A DNA stretch of 64,000 nt from an uncultured Atopobiaceae bacterium (GCA_944321515.1 CALULO010000004.1:147334-211333), one strand, 5' to 3'; counted from the first letter of the stretch, positions 43,404 to 52,575 are shown. The notes: a model not told the origin generated them from the sequence alone. Made by a program: numbers and translations.

Positions 43404-45628
43404 GAGGGGTCTGGGAGCTTGTGCGCCGCGACGCGCGTCACGTGCGGGCCAACGCCATCGCACTAGTGGTCTTTGTGGGAATCGTCGCCGTGCCGTCCTT
43501 CTACGCGTGGTTCAACATCGCGGGCAGCTGGGACCCGTACGGCAACACGGGCAACATCCGCGTGGCCGTTGCCAACGAGGACGAGGGCTACTCCGGGGAG
43601 CTGGTGCCCCTGACCGTCAACATGGGCGAGCGCGTGGTGGCCGAGCTGCAGGGTTCCGATTCCATTGGGTACGTGGTCACCTCGGAGGCCGACGCCGTCG
43701 AGGGCGTGCGCTCGGGCGAGTACTACGCGGCCGTGGTGATTCCGCCGGACTTCTCGCGCGACATGATGACCACCTTCTCCGCCGATCCCGTCCGTGCCGA
43801 GGTGCGCTTCTACCAGAACGAGAAGGCAAACGCCATCGCCACCATAGTCACCGACAAGGCGTCCTCGGCCGTGATGGCGCAGATCGACTCCGGATTTGCC
43901 GAGGCGGTGAGCGCCGTTGGCGCGGGCGCCCTCAAGGAGCTGGGCTCCGCGCTCGACGACGACGCGGTGACGGGCCTCGCGGCGCGCCTCGACGCCGCGG
44001 TGACGGACTCCGCCGACGCGCTCTCCGGAACGGCGGGCTCCGTGAGGGACTTCGCGGACCTGCTCGAGTCGACGCGCGGGCTTCTGGGCAGCGGCGCGGG
44101 GGTGGCCGACGCGGCGCTCTCCCCCACGGCGGACGCCGGCGAGGTGCTCGGCGAGACGGCGTCGGGCCTTGCGGGGGCCGGGTCGGCGATAGACGACGCA
44201 GAGACGTCCGTGGCCGGCGCGCTCGAGTCCGCGGGCGCGGGGCTCGACGGAGTGGACGCAGCGATAGACGATGCACTCGACGTCGCGGGCGCGCAGGAGG
44301 CAAGGATCCAGAAGGGCCTCTCCGCCGCGCGGGACGCCGTAGGCGAGCAGATCGATGCGCTCGAGCGGCTGGACGGCGCGCTTGGGGAGCAGCTCGACCT
44401 CATGCGCGAACTCGAGGGGACGCTTCCCGAGGGCAGCCCCGTGCGCGAGGGGCTCGGCAGCGCGATTGCGGGCGTGGGCGGTCTGCGCGACCGCGTTGAC
44501 CGGGCGCTCGTTGAGCTGCGCGACCTCTCTGACGGGCTGGGCCAGACGATGGGCGACCTCGACGCCGGGGCAGCGGACGCCGAGGAGGCACGCGAGCGGC
44601 TTAAGGGCCTCGTGGACGAGGCGCGCACGGCGGTGGGCGGCGCGGGGCAGCTCTACGACGACGAGGTGCGCGGCAGCCTCGGGAACCTTGCTGGGCAGGT
44701 GGCCGAGGCCGCCGAGCAGGCGGACGCGATCGAGGGAAACCTCGCCGGGACCCTTGCGGCCGTGGGCTCCGCGGCAAAGGACGCGAGCGACGGGCTCGCC
44801 GGGGCGCGCGACGACCTCGACGAGACCGCGGACAGCCTGGACGCGGCGGCCGAGAAGCTCGATGGCCTGCACGAGCGGCTGCGCTCCGCGCTTGACTCGG
44901 GCGACGCGCGGCAAGTGAGGGAGGTTCTGGCGTCTGGCCCGGAGGGGCTCGCCGAGTTTGTGGCGGCGCCGGTCGCGGTCGAGCGCACGGCGGTGTTTCC
45001 CGTTGAGAACAACGGCTCGGCCATGGCGCCCTTCTACACGACGCTTGCCATCTGGATCGGCGGGGTGGTGCTCGCGGCGCTGGTGCGCGCGAAGCCCTCC
45101 GAGGCCGCGCTCGAGGAGACGGGCTGCTCGCACGCGCAGGCCTACGTGGGACGCCTTGCGCTCTTTGTTGTCGTGGGGCTGGCCCAGGCGGCGCTCATCT
45201 GCGGCGGAGACCTCTTCTACCTGGGAGTTCAGTGCGAGCACCCGTGGCTCATGCTGCTTGCGTGCCTGGCGTCGTCGCTCGTCTACGTCAACTTGATCTT
45301 CTCGCTCACGGCGTCCTTTGGCGACGTGGGCAAGGCCGTTGCCGTGGTGCTCATGGTGGTCCAGGTGGCCGGCTCGGGCGGCACGTTCCCGCCCGAGATG
45401 CTGCCCGCTCCGTTCCAGGCGGTCTACTCGTGGCTGCCGTTTGTGCACAGCGAGGCGGCGCTGCGGGCGGCGATGTTTGGGGTCTGGGACGGAGACTTCT
45501 GGCGCGAGCTGGGCGTTCTTCTCGCCTACCTGGTGCCGGCGCTGCTCCTTGGCCTGGTGCTGCGCCGCCCCGTGATCCGCCTGAACGAGTGGTTTGAGCA
45601 CCGCCTGGAGCGCACGCGCCTCATGTGA
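43400..45628 (+). CDS. YhgE/Pip family membrane protein (ABC-2-like), second copy
   Basis: A 742-residue paralogue of the preceding protein with the same order: N-terminal helix (about residues 18-38), Pip domain (AGSWDPYGNT and VRSGEYYAAVVIPPDF), long helical stalk, and C-terminal membrane bundle beginning near residue 545. ATG 43400 overlaps the previous TGA (ATGA), so the two are translated together and likely form a heteromeric complex. Similarity is strongest in the Pip domain and the membrane bundle; the stalk is divergent. Probably repressed by the divergent TetR protein. Confidence 0.88.
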   Translation: MRGVWELVRRDARHVRANAIALVVFVGIVAVPSFYAWFNIAGSWDPYGNTGNIRVAVANEDEGYSGELVPLTVNMGERVVAELQGSDSIGYVVTSEADAVEGVRSGEYYAAVVIPPDFSRDMMTTFSADPVRAEVRFYQNEKANAIATIVTDKASSAVMAQIDSGFAEAVSAVGAGALKELGSALDDDAVTGLAARLDAAVTDSADALSGTAGSVRDFADLLESTRGLLGSGAGVADAALSPTADAGEVLGETASGLAGAGSAIDDAETSVAGALESAGAGLDGVDAAIDDALDVAGAQEARIQKGLSAARDAVGEQIDALERLDGALGEQLDLMRELEGTLPEGSPVREGLGSAIAGVGGLRDRVDRALVELRDLSDGLGQTMGDLDAGAADAEEARERLKGLVDEARTAVGGAGQLYDDEVRGSLGNLAGQVAEAAEQADAIEGNLAGTLAAVGSAAKDASDGLAGARDDLDETADSLDAAAEKLDGLHERLRSALDSGDARQVREVLASGPEGLAEFVAAPVAVERTAVFPVENNGSAMAPFYTTLAIWIGGVVLAALVRAKPSEAALEETGCSHAQAYVGRLALFVVVGLAQAALICGGDLFYLGVQCEHPWLMLLACLASSLVYVNLIFSLTASFGDVGKAVAVVLMVVQVAGSGGTFPPEMLPAPFQAVYSWLPFVHSEAALRAAMFGVWDGDFWRELGVLLAYLVPALLLGLVLRRPVIRLNEWFEHRLERTRLM

Positions 45629-45974
45629 GGCCGCGCGGACGACGCGCGGTGCCGGTGGAGCCGAGAAACCCGCTCGGTTGCGACGGACTCGCCGGGCGCG
45701 AGCCCAAAATCAGCCATGGTTGCGACGAAATCAGGGCGATCGCGTCGCAGCCACGGCGGATTCCAGGCTCATCACGGGCCACGACTGGGCATCACCGTCG
45801 CAGTCGCCGGCGATTCCAAGCTCGACGCCGGAGCACGCGTCGCCGCGCGTCGCAGTCGCCGGCAATTCCGGGCTCGCGGTTGCCGTGCGGACATCGTCGG
45901 GACGTCGCCGTCCTTCTCGCCGGCGCTGTATACTAGGTGCGTATGTGACGATAAGAACCACGGAGAGGAACCTC
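45629..45974. other. Gene-free stretch upstream of gltX with tandem repeats
   Basis: 346 bases without a supportable gene. It holds three copies of a 28-base repeat at 52- to 53-base spacing and, near the end, TATACT at 45929-45934, a plausible -10 box for gltX. No -35 box was convincing. Confidence 0.55.
45744..45876. repeat. Three imperfect ~28-bp repeats at 52-53 bp spacing
   Basis: Copies at 45744-45771, 45797-45824 and 45849-45876 all begin GTCGCAG and contain ATTCC followed by GCTC. Copies 2 and 3 differ at three positions (GTCGCAGTCGCCGGC, then GATTCC or AATTCC); copy 1 is more diverged. They do not encode a protein in a shared frame. Confidence 0.75.
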
Positions 45975-47453
45975 ATGTCCGAGACCCCCGTTCGCGTGCG
46001 CTTTGCGCCCTCGCCCACCGGCAAGCTCCACGTTGGCGGCGCGCGCACCGCAATCTACAACTGGGCGTTTGCCCGCGCCAACCACGGCACCTTCATCCTG
46101 CGCATCGACGATACCGACCCCGAGCGCTCCACCGAGGAGAACACCCAGATCATCCTGCGCGCCATGCGCTGGCTGGGTCTCGACTGGGACGAGGGCCCGG
46201 AGGTGGGCGGCGACTTTGGCCCCTACAAGCAGACCGAGCGCGCCCAGATGTATCGCGACGCCGCGCAGCGCCTCTGGGATGAGGGCAAGGCCTACCCGTG
46301 CTTCTGCACGCCCGAGCAGCTGGCCGCCGACCGCGAGGCCGCGCAGGCGCGCAAGGACCCCTTCCAGGGCTACCAGCGCCGCTGCCGCGACCTCGACCCC
46401 GAGGAGGCGCGCGCCCGTATTGCCGCCGGCGAGCCCTACGTCCTGCGCATCAAGGTGCCCGAGGACCGCGGCGACGTGGTGGTGCGCGACGCGGTCCACG
46501 GCGACGTGACCTTTGCCGCCCGCGAGCTCGATGACTTTGTCATCCAGCGCACCGACGGCACGCCGACCTACAACTTCGCCACGGTCGTGGACGACGCCGC
46601 CATGGGCATCACCCACGTCATCCGCGGCGACGACCACCTCTCCAACACCCCGCGCCAGGTCATCGTCTACGAGGCCCTGGGCGCGCCGGTGCCCACCTTC
46701 GCGCACATCTCCATGATCCTGGGCGCGGACGGCAAGAAGCTCTCCAAGCGCCACGGCGCCACCAACGTGGAGGAGTACCGCGACGCGGGCTACCTCTCGG
46801 ACGCCTTCGTCAACTACCTGGCGCTTCTCGGCTGGTCGCTCGACGGCGAGACCACCATCGTGCCGCGCGAGGTGCTCGCGCGCGAGTTCAGCCTCGACCA
46901 CGTGTCCAAGAACCCGGCCACGTTCGACCCCAAGAAGCTCGACTGGATCCAGGCCGAGTACGTTCGCGCCATGTCGGATGACGAGTTCTGCGAGAAGATC
47001 CTGCTGCCGTCGCTCGACGCCGCGGGCGTGACGGCCGGCGACCACGGCTCCGCCTGGTGGCGCGCGCTGGCGCAGATCGTTCGGCCCCGCACCAAGATGC
47101 CGGCCGACGCCGCCGACGTGGCCGCGCCCGTCTTCGCCACTGCCGCTACGCTCTCCTACGACGAGAAGTCCGTGGCCAAGGGCCTCGCCAAGGAGGGCAT
47201 GGGCGCTGTGCTGGACGCGGCGGTCGCGGCGCTCGAGGGACTCTCGGCGGACGAGTGGCTCCCAGAGCGCATCGACGCGGCGCTCGAGGGGCTGCCCGAG
47301 CAGCTCGACATGAAGAAGCGCCTGGTCTTCCAGGCCGTTCGCGTGGCCGTCTGCGGCAACATGGTCTCGCCGCCACTCGGGGAGACCATGGCGCTCGTGG
47401 GACGCGAGGACTGCCTCGCCCGCCTGGCACGCGGCCGCGAGTTCACACTGTAG
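45975..47453 (+). CDS. gltX: Glutamyl-tRNA synthetase
   Basis: A 492-residue class I aminoacyl-tRNA synthetase. PSPTGKLHVGGARTA near residue 12 is the HIGH region, and KKLSKRHG near residue 255 the KMSKS loop. RIDDTDPERS and the C-terminal anticodon-binding helical region are present, so it is the standard enzyme for charging tRNA-Glu (two copies of tRNA-Glu lie ~10 kb away). In bacteria without glutaminyl-tRNA synthetase it also charges tRNA-Gln. GAGAGG precedes the ATG at 45975 by about 6 bases; a longer frame upstream runs through repeats and is not real. Confidence 0.96.
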   Translation: MSETPVRVRFAPSPTGKLHVGGARTAIYNWAFARANHGTFILRIDDTDPERSTEENTQIILRAMRWLGLDWDEGPEVGGDFGPYKQTERAQMYRDAAQRLWDEGKAYPCFCTPEQLAADREAAQARKDPFQGYQRRCRDLDPEEARARIAAGEPYVLRIKVPEDRGDVVVRDAVHGDVTFAARELDDFVIQRTDGTPTYNFATVVDDAAMGITHVIRGDDHLSNTPRQVIVYEALGAPVPTFAHISMILGADGKKLSKRHGATNVEEYRDAGYLSDAFVNYLALLGWSLDGETTIVPREVLAREFSLDHVSKNPATFDPKKLDWIQAEYVRAMSDDEFCEKILLPSLDAAGVTAGDHGSAWWRALAQIVRPRTKMPADAADVAAPVFATAATLSYDEKSVAKGLAKEGMGAVLDAAVAALEGLSADEWLPERIDAALEGLPEQLDMKKRLVFQAVRVAVCGNMVSPPLGETMALVGREDCLARLARGREFTL

Positions 47454-47505
47454 GGCCGGCCACGGCAAGCCAGGCCCGCCATAGGGCCAAGAGTGTCAAA
47501 CGTGC

Positions 47506-47546
47506 GGGGCGCGTCGCAGTCGTTTTGCGACGCGCCCCGCATTTTT
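47506..47546 (+). terminator. Likely terminator of gltX
   Basis: GGGGCGCGTCGCA at 47506-47518 pairs perfectly with TGCGACGCGCCCC at 47526-47538 (13-bp stem), followed by GC then ATTTTT. The T-run is short and offset by two bases, but position and stem strength fit a terminator. Confidence 0.7.
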
Positions 47547-47603
47547 GCCACACGCCCGCGCCTTTTCTGCGATGCGCCCCGCTCCTTTGCGGAAAGCGCG
47601 GCA

Positions 47604-47840
47604 CGTTCGAGGCCTTCGTGAGGCAAATTGCGTCTCTCGTACGCGTTCGAGGCCTTCGTGAGGTGGCAAAACACGGCATATCCTAGGTTTTCCCAGACGG
47701 CGACGTGATTTGAACAAATATATTTGCTGATAGAAAGCGCGCCCAAAAATGAAGCTACCGGGCGGGCGGGCCAAACGCCACCTCACGAAGGCCTCGAACG
47801 TGCGTAAACCGCGGCGTTGACCTCACGAGGGCCTCGAACG
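47604..47840. repeat. 20-bp repeat, two direct and two inverted copies
   Basis: CGTTCGAGGCCTTCGTGAGG is at 47604-47623 and 47644-47663. Its reverse complement is at 47781-47800 (exact) and 47821-47840 (one mismatch). Pair spacing is exactly 40 bases on both sides, so the whole block is mirror-like about a centre near 47722. Confidence 0.88.
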
Positions 47841-47996
47841 CATCCGCCCGCACGGCGGACGACGCCTTCAGCCACGCGTCAGGCTGAGCCCGCACGCAAG
47901 ACAACACGCAAAAGACTAACGTGCCGCCCCGCGCGCTGTGCGTGGGGCGGCACGAGACATCAGGACCTCAGCGGGAAGGGGCCACTGCTCAGGGGT

Positions 47997-48641
47997 CTAC
48001 TGCTCGGTGCCCTCGCCGGCGCGCACCGCCTCGTCACCACCGGTGAGCGCCGCCTCGATCATGGCCGTGAGGCCGGCGACCATCATGTCCACGCTCATCG
48101 ACGGGGTGCCCTCGCCCATGGAGAGGGTCTGCTCGGCGGCATAGGGCACGTGAACGAAGCCCCCACGCACGCCGGGGTGGCGCAGCGCGAGGCAGTGGAG
48201 CAGCTCGTAGAGGACCTCGTTGCAGCAGAACGTCCCCGCCGTGTAGGAGACAGCCGCCGGGACGCCCGCGGCACGAGCCGCGTCGACCATCGCAAAGACC
48301 GGCAGCGTGGCGAAGTAGGCGTCCGGGCCGTCGGGCTCCAGGCAACCTACGGGCTGGTTGCCGTCGTTGTCCGGAATGCGGGCGTTGGCGAAGTTGATGC
48401 CCACGAACTCGGGAGTTACATGGCTGCGCCCTCCGGCCTGCCCCACACAGAGCACAAGGTCGGGCCGCTCGGCGTCAATCGCCGCCTCCACGGCCGCCGC
48501 GTCTCTGCCAAAGGCAACCGGAATCTGCACGCGCGCTACCTCGGCACCCGCGATCTCCTGCGGTAGGCGGCTCACGGCCTCCCAGGCCGGGTTGATCGTT
48601 GCACCACCAAAGGGCTCGAAGCCCGTCACCAGAACCTTCAC
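47997..48641 (-). CDS. pcp: Pyroglutamyl-peptidase I
   Basis: A 214-residue cysteine peptidase that removes N-terminal pyroglutamate. VLVTGFEPFGG starts at residue 3; the catalytic glutamate lies in GGRSHVTPE, the cysteine in YTAGTFCCNEVLY and the histidine in FVHVPYAAEQ. The GTG at 48641 is preceded by GAGGAGG with 11-base spacing; a longer frame to 48785 is non-conserved. It follows the DUF979 gene on the same strand, fitting release and handling of 5-oxoproline. Confidence 0.93.
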   Translation of the reverse strand: MKVLVTGFEPFGGATINPAWEAVSRLPQEIAGAEVARVQIPVAFGRDAAAVEAAIDAERPDLVLCVGQAGGRSHVTPEFVGINFANARIPDNDGNQPVGCLEPDGPDAYFATLPVFAMVDAARAAGVPAAVSYTAGTFCCNEVLYELLHCLALRHPGVRGGFVHVPYAAEQTLSMGEGTPSMSVDMMVAGLTAMIEAALTGGDEAVRAGEGTEQ

Positions 48642-48788
48642 GTGTAGTCGAACCTCCTCGTTATCTGTCTGGAGCGTGGGACCGGCATACAGGCCCGCAC
48701 GCATTCCGGTCCGCGCAAGCCGGCACGCCGGCTGGCGAGGCCCGCGCGCCGGCACACGCCCACTCGCACGCCGAACGGCACGCACTAC

Positions 48789-49748
48789 CTACAGAGTCAT
48801 GAAAATCATGTAGGCGATCTGCGCCACCAGCATGATGAGCGCGATGGGCACCTGCTTCTTGATGACGCCGTAGGAGTCCTTCATCTCAAGGATCGCCACG
48901 GGGACGATGTTGAAGTTCGCTGCCATCGGCGTCATGAGCGTGCCGCAGAAGCCGCAGGTCAGCGCCACCGAGCCGATGAGCGCCGGATCAGCGCCCAGGG
49001 AGAGCACAAACGGCGCGCCGATGCCCACCGTGAGGACCGTGATGGCGCCGTAGGCGTTGCCCATGACCATCGTGAAGATGGCCATGCCCACTGCGTAGAC
49101 GATGATGCCCACCACGACGTTGCCCTCCGGAATGACCCCGGAGACCAGGTTTGAGATCACCGTGCCCACGCCGGCCGCCGTGAAGATGGAGCCAAGCGCC
49201 GCCAGCAGCACCGGCAGCATGGAGAGCGGGCCCACCGTGTCCAGCATGCGGCGCGAGTCGTCTAGGAAGACCTTGGGGCTGTTGCTGCGCGAGAAGACCA
49301 TGAGCAGGACACCGCCCACCACCACGCCGAAGGTGAGGCCAACGAGCGAGCTGATCTTGGTGAACAGGGCGAAGATGAGGGCCATCACGCCGAGCGAGAG
49401 CGCCGGTGCGAAGATCTTCATCCCGATCTTGTCGTAGTTGGTCTGCATCTCGGTCTGAGTGGGCTCGCCACCCGCGCCGCGGCCCACGCGGTGGAAGATC
49501 GCGGGGATAACCATAACGATCACGAGCACGCCGACCCACGTGGACGGGACCCAGCGGCCCACCATGAAGAGCAGGCCGAGCACGCACCAGAACACGGCCG
49601 AGCCAAACCGCTTCTCGTTGGTCTTGTCGGTGAGGTTGCGCAGACCCGCGTAGATGGCCACAAGGCCGATGAGGATGTAGACGACCTCAAGCAGCTTGTC
49701 GGAGAGCGTCACGCCGGCGCTCTGGAAGAACTGGATGAACTCCCCCAC
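48789..49748 (-). CDS. 5-oxoproline transporter subunit, DUF979 family
   Basis: A 319-residue membrane protein with about nine helices and the conserved segments LTCGFCGTLMTPMAANFNIVP near residue 270 and MVMGNAYGAITVLTVGIGAP near residue 235. DUF979 and DUF969 proteins occur together next to pyroglutamyl peptidase and are annotated as the two subunits of a 5-oxoproline transporter. The start at 49748 is 2 bases after the DUF969 stop. Confidence 0.85.
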   Translation of the reverse strand: MGEFIQFFQSAGVTLSDKLLEVVYILIGLVAIYAGLRNLTDKTNEKRFGSAVFWCVLGLLFMVGRWVPSTWVGVLVIVMVIPAIFHRVGRGAGGEPTQTEMQTNYDKIGMKIFAPALSLGVMALIFALFTKISSLVGLTFGVVVGGVLLMVFSRSNSPKVFLDDSRRMLDTVGPLSMLPVLLAALGSIFTAAGVGTVISNLVSGVIPEGNVVVGIIVYAVGMAIFTMVMGNAYGAITVLTVGIGAPFVLSLGADPALIGSVALTCGFCGTLMTPMAANFNIVPVAILEMKDSYGVIKKQVPIALIMLVAQIAYMIFMTL

Positions 49749-49750
49749 GG

Positions 49751-50608
49751 CTACTCACCGCCCTTCCCGGCCGCGTCGTCCACGCCAGTGCCCGCAGCCG
49801 AAGCCATCTTGTCAGCCGCTGCGGCCACACGCTCGGCGGCCTCCGTCACCTTGTCCGCCGCAGCGGCAACGGCGTCGGCGGCGTCCTTCTCGCCGGAGGC
49901 CGAACCCGAGGCAGACGCGGCCGCCACAAGCTTGGCGCGCTTGCGCATGAGGCGCCGGTCGAGCACGTTGTAGTAGACGATCGCCACGATCATGGCCACC
50001 ACGGCCACGGGAACCTGCACTGCGGCCAGGTCCACGAGGCTCACGTCATAGCCGAGGCCCGCGAGTGTGCCCTGGACCAAGAGGCCGCCCGAGCCGCCCA
50101 CGAAGAGCACCTGACCGAAGAACCACGCCACGTTGTCGATGCCAGCCGAGATCCCCTTGAGCTCCTCGAGGTGCTTGTCGGAGATCTTGCCGTTGTCACG
50201 CTCGACGGCAGCCTGCTCCATCGGCATGACCACGGGCCGGACGAAGCCCGCCACGCCTCCGAAGTTGACGTTGAACGCGGCAAAGACCACGCGGACCACG
50301 CCGTAGGCGGAGGCGATCATACCGGCTGACGCGTTCTTGAGCTTGCGGATGAGCGCCGCAGCCGCCTGGCGCAGGCCGTTTCGCTCAAGGGTGCCCGTGA
50401 TCACGAACGTCATGATGAAGATGCACATGCTCCGGTTGGACACGAAGCTCGTTCCGAGGGTGTCGAGAAACGCCGCCGGGTCCATGCCCCCCACCACGGC
50501 CGTCACGACGGCGGCAACCATGATGATGAGGATGGAGTCGAGCTTGAGGGCAAACCCGACCACGACGATGACGATTCCCAGGAGCTTGAGAAGCTCGGTA
50601 GGGTCCAT
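49751..50608 (-). CDS. 5-oxoproline transporter subunit, DUF969 family
   Basis: A 285-residue membrane protein with about six helices in residues 1-225, including NVNFGGVAGFVRPVVMP near residue 112 and AWFFGQVLFVGGSGGLLVQGTLAG near residue 160. A hydrophilic alanine-rich tail (residues about 235-285, repeats like AAAADKVTEAAERVAAAADKM) is an unusual addition, probably a coiled coil. First gene of the DUF969-DUF979-pcp operon; the ATG at 50608 has AAGGAGG upstream. Confidence 0.85.
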   Translation of the reverse strand: MDPTELLKLLGIVIVVVGFALKLDSILIIMVAAVVTAVVGGMDPAAFLDTLGTSFVSNRSMCIFIMTFVITGTLERNGLRQAAAALIRKLKNASAGMIASAYGVVRVVFAAFNVNFGGVAGFVRPVVMPMEQAAVERDNGKISDKHLEELKGISAGIDNVAWFFGQVLFVGGSGGLLVQGTLAGLGYDVSLVDLAAVQVPVAVVAMIVAIVYYNVLDRRLMRKRAKLVAAASASGSASGEKDAADAVAAAADKVTEAAERVAAAADKMASAAGTGVDDAAGKGGE

Positions 50609-50973
50609 TCGTCCTCCTTATCGTTGACAATGCCTGAACGCTATCCTATCCAAGCGACGTTTCGTCGCAAAAAACATGTCGAAACAGAAACACGAGCAGC
50701 GAGAAGGACGGGCCAGGCTGGCGAGAAGAACGTTGGCGCGGCGGGATCGGCGAGAGGGGCGGGGGCCGGCTGCACCGAGCCCCTCGCCCCGGCCCCTGGC
50801 GCCCCGGCGCCCCGCCTTCGCGGCGCCGGGAACGCCAGGCGCGCCCGTCAGACCCGACGCCCGATTGTCATGTTTTCTCCCAAAGCTTCTCCGCGCCGGC
50901 CACTTGCGCGAGAATGTGACAGGTGAGTTTGTCCCGCCCGCCCGTCCCCGCACTCACGCCCGAAGGAGCGCCC
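50609..50973. other. Divergent intergenic region between DUF969 and sdaA genes
   Basis: 365 bases without a gene. The DUF969 side holds a promoter with an overlapping dyad (50649-50670). A copy of the recurring motif GGCGAGAAGAAC is at 50719-50730. The sdaA side is very GC-rich and no clear promoter was found there. Confidence 0.5.
50649..50670 (-). promoter_or_regulatory. Candidate promoter and operator dyad for the DUF969 operon
   Basis: On the minus strand TTGCGA, 16 bases, then TAGGAT give a plausible -35/-10 pair. The spacer and -35 contain GCGACG-AAA-CGTCGC (50654-50668), a perfect 6-bp dyad in the right place for a repressor. Confidence 0.4.
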
Positions 50974-52575
50974 ATGTCAGCCACGCCTCAGACCCTTGCC
51001 ACGACCTCGGCCTTCGAGGTGCTCGGCCCCGTGATGGTGGGCCCGTCGTCCTCCCACACCGCTGGCGCCCTGCGTTGCGCGCGGGTGGCGGCCTCGCTCC
51101 TGGGCGGGCGCATCGTGCGCGTGCGCTTCACGCTGTGGAACTCCTTCGCCCACACGTACCGCGGCCACGGCACCGACCGCGCGCTCGTGGCCGGCATCCT
51201 CGGGCTGGACACCGACGACGAGCGCATCCGCGACGCCTTCGACCTGGCGCGCGAGGCCGGCCTCGACTTCTCCTTCGAGCCCGCCCCGGACGACGCGTCC
51301 GTCCACCCCAACACCGTTGACATCGACATGGTCGACGAGTCCGGCGCGCGCTGCCAGGTGCGCGGCGAGAGCCTCGGCGGCGGCAAGATGCGCATCAGCC
51401 GCATCGACGGCGTGGGCGTAGACATCACCGGCATCTACACCACGCTCTTCGTGGCGCACCGCGACACCCCGGGGATCCTGGCCTCCCTCACCCACCTGCT
51501 GGCGATGGCCGAGGTCAACATAGCCTTCTGCCGCACCTACCGCACCGAGCAGGGCGGACGCGCCTACTCCGTCTTCGAGACCGACGGCGCCCCGGACGAC
51601 TCCGTGCTGCCGATGGTACGCCGCCTGCGAGACGTGGACTTTGCCACCTTCATCCGCGTCCCGGGCGCCACGACCGCCGCCCCCGGCGTCACCGCGACCG
51701 AGCTCTTCGACGACGGGGCGCAGCTGCTCGCCGCCTGCGAGGAGCGCGGGCTCTCCATCGGCGGCGTCATGGAGCTCCGCGAGCGCGGGATCACCGGCGC
51801 GGAGGCCGCCGAGGCGTCCATGCGGCGCGTAATCGAGGTCATGCGAGAGGAGACAACCGCACCCATCGAGCGGCCCACCCGCTCGCTCGGCGGGTTCATC
51901 GGCGGCGAGGCGCGCTCCGTGAGCGAGGGCTCCTCGCGCTGGGCGGGTGCGCTCATGGGCGAAGTCCAGACCCAGGCCGCTGCGCGCGCGATGGCGGTGC
52001 TCGAGCGCTCCGCGGCGATGGGCGTGATAGTGGCCGCGCCGACGGCGGGCTCGGCCGGCGTGGTGCCGGGCTGCGTGCTTGCCGTGGCTGACGCGGTGAG
52101 CGCCGGCGAGAAGGACGTGGCCTCGGCCCTGTGGTGCGCGGCGGCGGTCGGCCTCAACATCCAGACGCACGCCTGCGTGGCCGGCGCCGAGGGCGGATGC
52201 CAAGCCGAGGTAGGCAGCGCTGCCGCCATGGCGGCAGCGGCCCTGGTCGAGCTGCTCGGAGGCACCCCGGAGCAGGCGCTCTGCGCGTCCTCCATCGCGA
52301 TCTCGAACCTGCTCGGGCTCGTGTGCGACCCGGTGGGCGGCCTCGTGGAGGTGCCCTGCCAGGCGAGAAACGCCATCGGCGTGGCGGCCGCCTTCTCCGC
52401 GGCGCAACTCGCGCTCTCCGGCGTACGCTGGCTCGTGCCGTTTGACCAGGTGGTAAACGCGATGGCCGAGGTGGGCCACGCCCTGCCGTCGCGCCTGCGC
52501 GAGACCGCCCGCGGGGGTCTTGCCACAACGCCAGCCGCCCGGGAAGCGTGCGCGCGCTGCGGCGCCTGCGCATAG
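50974..52575 (+). CDS. sdaA: L-serine ammonia-lyase, iron-sulfur-dependent, single-chain
   Basis: A 533-residue enzyme converting L-serine to pyruvate and ammonia. The beta domain starts FEVLGPVMVGPSSSHTAGA near residue 13 and contains an ACT-like region; the alpha domain follows from about residue 240, with PTAGSAGVVPG and cysteines in PGCVLAV, GAEGGCQAEV and VEVPCQARN that should bind the 4Fe-4S cluster. Fusion of beta and alpha in one chain is the E. coli-type architecture. GAAGGAG lies 6 bases before the ATG. A cysteine-rich end (CARCGACA) closes the protein. Confidence 0.95.
   Translation: MSATPQTLATTSAFEVLGPVMVGPSSSHTAGALRCARVAASLLGGRIVRVRFTLWNSFAHTYRGHGTDRALVAGILGLDTDDERIRDAFDLAREAGLDFSFEPAPDDASVHPNTVDIDMVDESGARCQVRGESLGGGKMRISRIDGVGVDITGIYTTLFVAHRDTPGILASLTHLLAMAEVNIAFCRTYRTEQGGRAYSVFETDGAPDDSVLPMVRRLRDVDFATFIRVPGATTAAPGVTATELFDDGAQLLAACEERGLSIGGVMELRERGITGAEAAEASMRRVIEVMREETTAPIERPTRSLGGFIGGEARSVSEGSSRWAGALMGEVQTQAAARAMAVLERSAAMGVIVAAPTAGSAGVVPGCVLAVADAVSAGEKDVASALWCAAAVGLNIQTHACVAGAEGGCQAEVGSAAAMAAAALVELLGGTPEQALCASSIAISNLLGLVCDPVGGLVEVPCQARNAIGVAAAFSAAQLALSGVRWLVPFDQVVNAMAEVGHALPSRLRETARGGLATTPAAREACARCGACA

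Larger units (their letters stand above)
47454..47996. other. Gene-free stretch with terminator and two-strand repeats
   Basis: 543 bases without a supportable gene between convergent gltX and pcp. It contains a strong hairpin after gltX, four copies of a 20-base repeat arranged as two pairs facing each other, and several GCGACGCG-type dyads. The middle (47700-47750) is AT-rich. Confidence 0.55.

Noticed and set aside
45594..45974. N-terminal extension of gltX up to 45594
   Set aside because: The frame stays open through the repeat array, but conserved sequence starts only at the ATG at 45975, which has its own ribosome site.
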